Shown in pieces: positions 16,159 to 24,117 of a stretch of DNA of 59,961 nucleotides. The position numbers were made by a program, and so were the translations under genes. The notes under the pieces are model-generated. The model saw nothing but the letters and a program-made list of their open reading frames with translations, made no database searches and was not told the DNA's origin. Positions within the stretch are counted from its first letter, which is position 1. Each line of letters opens with the position of its first letter. Source of the stretch: a virus. The stretch covers positions 1-59,961 of the IMG/VR virus record IMGVR_UViG_3300008264_000012. One strand, 5' to 3'.

Positions 16159-18167
16159 TGTGTAACTTCAATAGAACCGTTAATATCTATGTCTTCTAAT
16201 CGTCTGAAAGACTTTTTATAACTCCTCAACAAAATTTTATTTTGATCATATAGATTGTTTTCAATTTCGTAAAAGTTATCGTTTTCAAAATCATTTGCTA
16301 AATAAAAACAAACTTTGTCTGATACATCGTATGTATAGTTATTAACAATCACACCATTCTTTTTTATTATAATTTCATTTATTCTATCATCTACTTTATT
16401 ATTAATATAAGTCAATACGCCAAACTTATTTATATTTTTCATTCTCAATACAGATAGATATTCTACCATAGAGAATAAATTATTCTTACTATTACTTAAA
16501 TACGTTTCTTCGTTATTTGTATAATCTATGTACAAATCATTTTTATAACCGATCAGTTTGTTATAATAAAATTGTTCCAGTCCGTTTGAAATATTCTTTT
16601 GGGTAACAAAATCCATATACTCTGTAGACGTATAATACTTAAACTTTTCTAAAAAGAATTGAGTGTTAATACCGTGGAATACAGTCTTAAATGTATCTCC
16701 TTCTGATGCTTTATCATAAAAAAAGAATGCTTTTTTATTAATCAATATTTCATCAACATCGTACAATTTTGTAAAATCAGAATCTGAAATAACCATGTCA
16801 TAGTTAAAACAAATTGCATTTTTATATCCAATTTTATTGGCTAAGGATATACCATTATAATAATTTATTAATACAGCGAGACCGTGATAATTGTCACAAT
16901 CAGATGGTGGAAAATATAAATTAATTTTGGTATTATTTGAATCATATGTCCATCTATTATAGAAATTATGTTTTAGAATAGGATTGTTTGCGTCGTATAC
17001 ATAATGGTCAACTGCTTGTTGTAAGGTTACACTAGCTGGATAGTGTGATGTCAATAAAACTTTATAACCAGCTTTTTTAGCTTGGTTAATTGATTCTAAT
17101 GTTGTATCTTCTATAGCTTTAAAATTTGGATGTGTTGATATAACAACCACTGTATCTTTACTTGCAGTTTTATTTGAAACCAAATTGACAACCTCCAAAT
17201 CAGAGATTATTCCTAATTGATTTTTTATAAGTTTTACATTACGATTAAAATTGGTTTCGTCCAAATACTTGATAGTCTCAAATACCTTATATCGATTAAG
17301 ATAAACAGGTAAGTTATATAATAAAGATGGTATATTATAAGATATAGCTTCTTTAATTACGATTGGAGCTGTTTCTTTATCGGTAGCGTGTCCTCTACTG
17401 GTGAATAGAAACAGATCCATACAACTATAGAAGTTTTCTACATCTTTTCTTTCACCCCAAACTTTTACATTCTTTGGCAAATTTTCTAATAATGGTTGCC
17501 AATAGGTTTTAAAGTTATCAGCCATATTACCCAAACAATGAAATTGAACATTTTCTTTTTCCATTGCCCGAGCATATTCTATAAATTCTTTTTGATTTTT
17601 GCGTGGAGTAAATAATCCAACATGCAATACGTGTTTTTTGTTTTCATCCAATCCCAAAAACCTTAGTCCTTCAGTTCTATTTTTTCTACATTTAACCGCA
17701 ATTGGATACTCAATAACATCCGTACTTACATTAAGAGATTCCAGATTTTGTTTTTGATAATTACTGACAAAGGTAAATTGGTCTGGAAAAACTCTTTTTC
17801 TTTTGGGATCAAAACTACTATCGTGGGATGTCTCTACAATTAGATATTCTCTGTCTTTATTATAGAGTTTGGTTGCTAAATTAACATCCATAAAATACTC
17901 AGGCATTTCTTCAAGATGAATAATGTCTGGCTTTATGTCATCGATTAGTTTGAATAACTCAAACTTATTTGATGATAATGTATAAAATCTTTTACCGCAG
18001 ATTTTTTGAAGTTGTTTTCTTTGTACAACTAAAACTCCTCCTGTAATATCATCATATTCTACACAATATATTTCATAGTCACTTATTAATGACTGTATCT
18101 TCTTTAGTAGAAATTGAGGTAGTCCACCTGTAGAAAGATGTGGTGCTATAAACAATATTTTTTTCAT
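16155..18167 (-). CDS. Large glycosyltransferase, GT4-type first half
   Basis: A 670-residue protein. Residues about 1-310 form a GT-B glycosyltransferase: FIAPHLSTGGLPQFLLKK at the N-terminal glycine loop, HVGLFTPRKNQKEFIEYA (about 182-199), and MDLFLFTSRGHATDKETAPIVIKEAI as the donor-binding region. The second half (from about 340, DTVVVISTHPNF...ESINQAKKAGYKVLLTSHYP) looks like another sugar-metabolism or transferase-like alpha/beta domain that I cannot assign. It lies between an FkbM methyltransferase and another glycosyltransferase, with stop-start overlap on one side and a 3-nt gap on the other, so the three form one cassette. Confidence 0.8.
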   Translation of the reverse strand: MKKILFIAPHLSTGGLPQFLLKKIQSLISDYEIYCVEYDDITGGVLVVQRKQLQKICGKRFYTLSSNKFELFKLIDDIKPDIIHLEEMPEYFMDVNLATKLYNKDREYLIVETSHDSSFDPKRKRVFPDQFTFVSNYQKQNLESLNVSTDVIEYPIAVKCRKNRTEGLRFLGLDENKKHVLHVGLFTPRKNQKEFIEYARAMEKENVQFHCLGNMADNFKTYWQPLLENLPKNVKVWGERKDVENFYSCMDLFLFTSRGHATDKETAPIVIKEAISYNIPSLLYNLPVYLNRYKVFETIKYLDETNFNRNVKLIKNQLGIISDLEVVNLVSNKTASKDTVVVISTHPNFKAIEDTTLESINQAKKAGYKVLLTSHYPASVTLQQAVDHYVYDANNPILKHNFYNRWTYDSNNTKINLYFPPSDCDNYHGLAVLINYYNGISLANKIGYKNAICFNYDMVISDSDFTKLYDVDEILINKKAFFFYDKASEGDTFKTVFHGINTQFFLEKFKYYTSTEYMDFVTQKNISNGLEQFYYNKLIGYKNDLYIDYTNNEETYLSNSKNNLFSMVEYLSVLRMKNINKFGVLTYINNKVDDRINEIIIKKNGVIVNNYTYDVSDKVCFYLANDFENDNFYEIENNLYDQNKILLRSYKKSFRRLEDIDINGSIEVTQ

Positions 18168-18170
18168 AAT

Positions 18171-19130
18171 TTACTTATTGAGATAGATAGTATTCATATG
18201 GTCTATATTATGATCTAATGCATTTTCTTTGCAGCTTAATTTATATCCCATTTTTTCAAATCTATTGATTATCTTTAAAAGATTTGAACCATCATTACAG
18301 TGAAATTCAAAAAATATACTATGAACATTTTTAAAAAAATCATCACTGGTGTTTTCAAAAAAATCGTATTCGGATCCTTCAATGTCAATTTTGAGATAAG
18401 TTGGCAACTCCAAATTATTATCATATACAAACTTTTCTAAATTAATAGTATCAACTTCGAACGTCCCATTGACACTAATATTAGATGAAACTGTAGATTC
18501 TTTTGTGCCGAATTTTACTTTTGAAAATGTTCCAGCAATTGCATTATTAAATGTGGTTGCATTTTTTCCATACTTGTCCAAGTTATAATTCAGATATCCA
18601 AATATTTCTGGATGTGGCTCAAATGCATATATTTTTTTAACATTATAATTAGAGCATACAATTGAAAATGCGCCTATGTTTGCTCCTAAATCATAAACAA
18701 CATCGTCATCTTTTATTTTAAAATTATCTAAGAAATAATCATCGTAAAAAAACGTATGATACGACGGGTATGTAATATCACCTTTCTTAGATTTTAAATC
18801 TAAACATCTAAACCTTTTAACACCGTGATAATTTTTATTAAATAAAAGATTATTGTTTACATCGTGAATTTCAATAGAAAAACCAGGATGAGTTTTATTA
18901 AAAACTTCTTTTATAAAAGATAAACGATGATTATACGTCCACAAATCGTATCCAATTGTGCAGTGATGATACATCACATTTGAAATTAGATTGGAATCTA
19001 AACTTCTTAGTGTTATTAAGAATTCACAATTAATAGAACTGTCATTTATAGTTTGAAATAATCCGTCGTCGGAAATATTGATAGTTAATTTGCCAAATTT
19101 TTCTAAATAAATTGTATCTGTTAAAGACAT
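18171..19130 (-). CDS. FkbM-family SAM-dependent methyltransferase
   Basis: A class I methyltransferase. The SAM motif VVYDLGANIGAFSIV lies near residues 141-155, IYAFEPHPEIFGYL follows as motif II, and TYLKIDIEGSEYDFFE is the FkbM signature. FkbM enzymes methylate hydroxyl groups, often on sugars. The first 130 residues form an extra beta-rich domain of unknown role. It starts the three-gene glycosylation cassette, so methylation of a virion glycan is the simplest guess. Confidence 0.88.
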   Translation of the reverse strand: MSLTDTIYLEKFGKLTINISDDGLFQTINDSSINCEFLITLRSLDSNLISNVMYHHCTIGYDLWTYNHRLSFIKEVFNKTHPGFSIEIHDVNNNLLFNKNYHGVKRFRCLDLKSKKGDITYPSYHTFFYDDYFLDNFKIKDDDVVYDLGANIGAFSIVCSNYNVKKIYAFEPHPEIFGYLNYNLDKYGKNATTFNNAIAGTFSKVKFGTKESTVSSNISVNGTFEVDTINLEKFVYDNNLELPTYLKIDIEGSEYDFFENTSDDFFKNVHSIFFEFHCNDGSNLLKIINRFEKMGYKLSCKENALDHNIDHMNTIYLNK

Positions 19131-19131
19131 A

Positions 19132-22100
19132 TTAAATATATACTACCTTACTAAATCCATTTTCTTTTTTTATTTCGATTTGTTCATCTACCATATCTCG
19201 CATTTGATCCAAATGACTAATCACCCAAATAAAATCAAATTGATGTTTTAAATAACTAAATAAAGCTCCCATTTGTCCCAAATGATCACTATCAGCACAA
19301 CCAAATCCTTCATCAATACAAATAATATTTGGTCTTGGTAAATTGCTAATATTAATTAATGATACTCTGATAGCCAAACCACTGACAAACTTCTCCATAC
19401 CACTAGCCATTTCTAATGGCCAACGTTTATCATCGTAAACAATGTTAGTCATAATGTTCTTGCCGTCTGTCTGAAGAGTGATTGTAAATTCAACAAGTTG
19501 TTGTAGAATATTATTTACCTCTTTTTCAATTTCAGGCAATGTTTTGGTGATGATTTCATATGGAATACCGTCTCGACTAATAATATTAGTATACAACTTA
19601 TAAGCCTCGTATGAAGCTTCAAGTTCTTTAACTTTATTTAGTTGTTCTGTAGTATTTTTATATTGTAATTCCAACTTGCCCTTTTCAGTGGAAGAGTTAA
19701 ACAATTTATTATTGACCGATTTAATCTCCGATTCAATATTTTTAACAATAGTTTTCACTTCATTAACACTAACGAGTAGTTTGGAATTGTTTTCAATAAT
19801 ATCCTTGTTCTTATAAAAAGTTTCAATATTTTGAATTACCCCATTCAAATCATTTTGTAATCGGATCTTGAAATTTTCATCACGTAATATTGCCGTAGAT
19901 AAAACTTCCTTGGTCTTTTCTAATTTAACTTTTTCGGCATCTACACGTTGACATTCCTTATAACGAGATTCAATATCTCCAAATGAATCCAACTTAGATT
20001 TGATGACATTAAATTCTTCTACTAAGATTTTGCCCTTGTTTTTATCAAGTTCAAGTTCTTCCTTAGTTTTAATAGCATCTTTTACGAATACGTTATTTAC
20101 GCAGTACGTGCAATTAGGATCATACTTGTGTTCCTCTAACTTTTTCAACTTATCAATTTTATTCTTAACTACTACCTTAAGTTTTTCTATTTCAGAAGAC
20201 TTTTTAGACTCGTTATCTTTACAGATTTTATATTGATCATAATCACTTTCTATATTTTCACAACTCTTCAAAGAAGAAGATAAATCTGAAAGTTGAGTTT
20301 CAATTGATGAAAACTTAGTTTTTTTCTGGTTTATATCAGTTTCAAATGTATTGATCTTAGATTCTAACTGGGTCTTTTCAGATTCTAATTTGGTTATATC
20401 AAAATCAAAATTAGCTGTTTTAATAATATTATTAGACAACTCCAAAAGTTTATTATTTTGATCTTCTTTCTTGACCTCTAGATCTTTTATATCACAATTA
20501 TACTGTGATATATTTTTATTATTTAGATCAATGCTACCAGAAACATTTTGTAAATCCTCAATTAAACTATCTTTGCTGATGTTCTTAAGTAGTGTATTAG
20601 TCTCCTTAAACTTATCATTTGCAATAGTGTATAACTGATCAAATACGGTTAGACCCATAAATTGACACAATAAGTCTTTACGTTCGGTCTGACCCAAATC
20701 AATAAATGATCCAGTTTTACTATTTTGAATGCTTAATACTGTAAGAATAAAGTCTTCATATGTACCAACATAATCTCTGATAATATCGTTGGTACTACGA
20801 CGAGCTTCACCATTCAATGGTACTTCATTGCCATTTTCAATTTTATAAAACTTGACATCTACTTTGACATTTCCTTTTTTATCAGCCTTGCCGTCTCGTT
20901 CAATGAAATAATCGACTCCATTTACTTCAAAGTTGAACTTACAACGAAAACTCATTTTCTGAGTATTCAATACGTGTACAGCTTTGTATCCTTTGCTAAA
21001 CTTATCGAATACACAAAATGCCAATGCGTCCATAATACTAGACTTACCACTAGCATTAGGTGCAAATAGTCCAATTGTACCTTTCAATTTGGTAAAGTCA
21101 ATTAAGTTTCCTTCGCCATAACTAAACATATTATCAAATTCAAAAATCTTTGGCTTCCAACGAATATTCTTTGGAGCTTTATCTTTTGGTATTTCCAAAT
21201 TAATAGTTTTATTCAACTCTTTGACTTTATAAATCAAATCAGTTGAAACACTCTTTGATAAAAGATTTTCTTCAATCAGTTTATTTTGATAGTCTACATC
21301 AAAGATATTATGGATATCAAATATTTGACCGGATTTTAAAGTCAAATCTGTTGTGGGTTCATCAATTCGATTAAATGTGGTCTCAATGATATCACACTTA
21401 TTCTTAACTTCATTGATGATTTCTTTTACCTGAGATGGAATAGATTCACAACAAAGTGTACGAATGCGAACTTTTGATGGAATATTGCTGATGTCCGTGA
21501 CTAATTTACCTTTATTGATTTCAATTGTATAAAAACCATAATCATTCTTTAGTTCATAATGTTTATAAACTTTTCTCTTTAGATCCCACATCAAAAATCC
21601 GTGTCCTTTAAGATCTTCGCCGTGGTTCTGTTGAATCATAGATCCAGCGTATACAATTACAGGCTTACTTTCAGTTTCATCATATTCTTGTAGAATTTGA
21701 TGTTTATGAATATCGCCCAACATTGCAATGTGATGACCATCAAATAGTTCATTTGTAATAGCACGATTACTTACAGTATATCCAACATCCGTAACAGCGT
21801 GATTTACTGGACCGTGGAATAATGCAATATGATGATCTGTTTCTACACGATGTTTAGATGGAATATCCTTATATCGAATATACTTATCAGGATCATCAAA
21901 TACACTGAAATTATTAAATAAGATGTTTTGATAACGATATACTTCGGTATCTTTTAGATAATAAAGGTTTGGATGATTTAATGCCTGTACAATTGGAGTT
22001 AAACAATCCAATCTTGACTTGTTTGCTAACGTAGCATCGTGGTTACCAGCTGTTAAAATTACGGGTACACGATCAGCACAACTTTTTAGAAAGTCGCTTC

Positions 22101-22317
22101 CAATTTTAACACACTCGGGACTTAAATCTGATTTGTTGTGAAAAACATCGCCAGCAATAACTAAGATTGCATTTAATGATTTAGCTTTATCTAAAGCATT
22201 ATAAAAACGATCAAATACAGATGTATATTCGTCGTGTCGTTTTGTTAGACGAATGTGAATATCTGCAACATGCATCACGCAGTTGATTTTATCGTCGGTA
22301 TTTTTTAGTATAATCAT
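19132..22317 (-). CDS. Mre11-Rad50-type nuclease-ATPase as one polypeptide (gp47 plus gp46)
   Basis: A single 1061-residue frame carries both halves of the SbcCD/Mre11-Rad50 machine, separate genes 47 and 46 in T4. Residues 1-370 are the phosphoesterase: HVADIH (16-21), AGDVFH (55-60), GNHD (91-94), FHGPVNH (167-173), GDIHKH (201-206). Residues 385-1061 are the SMC-type ATPase: Walker A APNASGKSS (419-427), a coiled coil with zinc hook CTYC (736-739), signature SGMEKFVSGLA (972-982), Walker B IICIDEGFG (998-1006), H-loop ISHLDQ. It would resect DNA ends for recombination. Its start overlaps the primase stop by 4 nt. No stop or frame change separates the halves. Confidence 0.93.
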   Translation of the reverse strand: MIILKNTDDKINCVMHVADIHIRLTKRHDEYTSVFDRFYNALDKAKSLNAILVIAGDVFHNKSDLSPECVKIGSDFLKSCADRVPVILTAGNHDATLANKSRLDCLTPIVQALNHPNLYYLKDTEVYRYQNILFNNFSVFDDPDKYIRYKDIPSKHRVETDHHIALFHGPVNHAVTDVGYTVSNRAITNELFDGHHIAMLGDIHKHQILQEYDETESKPVIVYAGSMIQQNHGEDLKGHGFLMWDLKRKVYKHYELKNDYGFYTIEINKGKLVTDISNIPSKVRIRTLCCESIPSQVKEIINEVKNKCDIIETTFNRIDEPTTDLTLKSGQIFDIHNIFDVDYQNKLIEENLLSKSVSTDLIYKVKELNKTINLEIPKDKAPKNIRWKPKIFEFDNMFSYGEGNLIDFTKLKGTIGLFAPNASGKSSIMDALAFCVFDKFSKGYKAVHVLNTQKMSFRCKFNFEVNGVDYFIERDGKADKKGNVKVDVKFYKIENGNEVPLNGEARRSTNDIIRDYVGTYEDFILTVLSIQNSKTGSFIDLGQTERKDLLCQFMGLTVFDQLYTIANDKFKETNTLLKNISKDSLIEDLQNVSGSIDLNNKNISQYNCDIKDLEVKKEDQNNKLLELSNNIIKTANFDFDITKLESEKTQLESKINTFETDINQKKTKFSSIETQLSDLSSSLKSCENIESDYDQYKICKDNESKKSSEIEKLKVVVKNKIDKLKKLEEHKYDPNCTYCVNNVFVKDAIKTKEELELDKNKGKILVEEFNVIKSKLDSFGDIESRYKECQRVDAEKVKLEKTKEVLSTAILRDENFKIRLQNDLNGVIQNIETFYKNKDIIENNSKLLVSVNEVKTIVKNIESEIKSVNNKLFNSSTEKGKLELQYKNTTEQLNKVKELEASYEAYKLYTNIISRDGIPYEIITKTLPEIEKEVNNILQQLVEFTITLQTDGKNIMTNIVYDDKRWPLEMASGMEKFVSGLAIRVSLINISNLPRPNIICIDEGFGCADSDHLGQMGALFSYLKHQFDFIWVISHLDQMRDMVDEQIEIKKENGFSKVVYI

Positions 22318-23225
22318 AATTTAACCGTTAATTTAAACTTGTACAGTAGACTCTCATTCATTCTAACACTGTTGTGTATGGTTTGCCAAGTCTTTTCGTG
22401 ACCCAATTCATTTGGATCTTTACCATCAAGTCGTACCAAATAAGTTTCTATATTGTTGGCAAGTAAAAAATCACAAATTTTTAGACTTGATGATAATGCA
22501 TCGTTATCCAAAAGCACATTTACTCTAGGTGGTTTATTATCCATCAACTTCATTCTGAGTGTTTTGGATAAGGTTTTCCCAAAAAGAGGTATTGCGTTAT
22601 ATTTCACAGACATAGCATCAAATACACCTTCAACCAAAGTAATCGGTTGATTAAAATCTGTAAACAACTCAAACCCTACGATGTCCTTGCTACCATCACA
22701 CAATCTATATTTGAGATATCCATCATAAAATGATCTACCACAATAAAAGTTAAGTTTTCCTGTGGAGTCATATGATGGCACAATTACTCTATTTATAAAT
22801 GCACCACTATTGCAATAACCAATATTGTATCTAACTATATCAATCGTAGTTATATTTCTATTTAAACAATAACTCAAAGCACGTTTATATTCAATATCAC
22901 TATTTGGTTTACACAACGGTTTAAACTCCTCAGGCAAACTTAATATCTTTTTTTCTTCTTTTACTTCGACGTTATTTCGTTTTGGTACATCTTTACATAA
23001 AACGTCATAATATTCTTTGGGCGCTTTTACTTTTTTAAGAAGACTATGAAAACTTTTTCCGCTAAAGTTACACACCCAACATTGGTAAAAACCAGTTTTG
23101 GTGTTTATGTTTAACTTTCGTTTATGATGTTTGCAATTGGGACAAAAAACAAGAATTTCTTCACCGCCTTTTTGGATGTGAACCTTTTGTTTAAATAATC
23201 TTGATAGAATGTCAACCACAGTCAT
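22314..23225 (-). CDS. 61: DNA primase, DnaG/T4 gp61-type
   Basis: Makes RNA primers for lagging-strand synthesis. The N-terminal zinc-binding domain is clear: CPNC at about 29-32 and CWVC at about 49-52, with the typical K-L-N-I-N and GFYQCWVCN spacing. A Toprim core follows: ITLVEGVFDAMSV (about 195-207) with the catalytic Glu, and VNVLLDNDA with the metal-binding Asp residues, then GKDPNELG. At 303 residues it is close to T4 gp61 (342). It lies between the RuvC-like gene and the Mre11-Rad50 gene, in a small replication and recombination unit embedded in virion genes. Confidence 0.92.
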   Translation of the reverse strand: MTVVDILSRLFKQKVHIQKGGEEILVFCPNCKHHKRKLNINTKTGFYQCWVCNFSGKSFHSLLKKVKAPKEYYDVLCKDVPKRNNVEVKEEKKILSLPEEFKPLCKPNSDIEYKRALSYCLNRNITTIDIVRYNIGYCNSGAFINRVIVPSYDSTGKLNFYCGRSFYDGYLKYRLCDGSKDIVGFELFTDFNQPITLVEGVFDAMSVKYNAIPLFGKTLSKTLRMKLMDNKPPRVNVLLDNDALSSSLKICDFLLANNIETYLVRLDGKDPNELGHEKTWQTIHNSVRMNESLLYKFKLTVKL

Positions 23226-23254
23226 TTTAAACAGTATAACACAAATTTTGTAGT

Positions 23255-23767
23255 TTACAACTTTTTATATAGAGAACAGACTATTCCATCGTACATATCG
23301 CCGTTTCGTTCATCCCAATTGCCTTTTTTATTTAATACTGTGAACTTGGTGACTTCGGGTAATATCTTTTCAAGTTCAATTCTCACAAAGTCTTTTGATT
23401 TAACACCTTTAATTCTACACTTACCAAACAACTGTTTGCGCATAGTATTAACTGATAATAGATTTACCTTGACTTTAAAATGTTCTTCAATAATATAAGC
23501 AAATACCGCATTGTGTCTGGCTAATGTGATTATAACTTGTTGTGATGTGAATCCGCCAGCAAATCCACTAAGAGCAGCTTCTAAATTGATGACTGTAACA
23601 TCTTTAATTAACGGATTCTTTTCCAATTCAGATATAACAAAATAAGTTTTTTCTTTTGTTGTTTCAAACTTTTTTGTATCAATATAACCGGCATCCAAGA
23701 CCTTTCCGTCTTTACTAAATGCCCAACCTGTAACTGATGTGGATGAATCCAAACCTAATATAACCAT
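23255..23767 (-). CDS. RuvC-like Holliday junction resolvase
   Basis: A 170-residue RNase H-fold endonuclease. The first strand MVILGLDSSTSVTGWAF carries the first acidic residue (D7), INLEAALSGFAGG carries the second Glu (about 65), and the C-terminal helix DMYDGIVCSLY supplies the last Asp residues. This is the RuvC layout. T4 uses endonuclease VII (gp49) for the same job, so this phage has a different resolvase family. It ends 30 nt before the primase. It would resolve branched DNA before packaging. Confidence 0.9.
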   Translation of the reverse strand: MVILGLDSSTSVTGWAFSKDGKVLDAGYIDTKKFETTKEKTYFVISELEKNPLIKDVTVINLEAALSGFAGGFTSQQVIITLARHNAVFAYIIEEHFKVKVNLLSVNTMRKQLFGKCRIKGVKSKDFVRIELEKILPEVTKFTVLNKKGNWDERNGDMYDGIVCSLYKKL

Positions 23768-23779
23768 TTAAAATACATA

Positions 23780-24088
23780 TCAACGAAAATATCGTTTCGT
23801 ATTAAATCCAGGCTGAGAGTCGATATAATTCAACGCTTTTTCATTGAAATTATCTTGTTGAGTATCGATGGATGTAGTAAATCCTGGCTCAATTGTATAT
23901 TCACGAGATTTTTGTGAATATCCCATGTCTCCTTGTAATCCATCCAACATAGTACCGCCGGGTATAAATCTGGTAGCTTTATATGCATTAAACGCACCGC
24001 CGGCTTTTTGTTTGGCTAGAAATCTAGCTTCCAAACTGGTCTTTAATGATTCACGGTCAATTACTTTTGCGTCTGGTGATGTTGCCAT
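23780..24088 (-). CDS. Hypothetical 102-aa protein
   Basis: I do not recognise it. It is hydrophilic, with no membrane segment, and its C-terminal half is rich in Gly, Asn, Gln and aromatic residues (for example DMGYSQKSREYTIEPGF). It lies between the FG-GAP tail protein and the RuvC-like gene. A TATTTATT variant of the recurrent motif lies in the gap before it (24110-24117), with more than 20 nt to the ATG. A small virion or assembly protein is possible from position only. Confidence 0.7.
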   Translation of the reverse strand: MATSPDAKVIDRESLKTSLEARFLAKQKAGGAFNAYKATRFIPGGTMLDGLQGDMGYSQKSREYTIEPGFTTSIDTQQDNFNEKALNYIDSQPGFNTKRYFR

Positions 24089-24117
24089 ATATTTGTTTTA
24101 TTATATAATAAATATAA

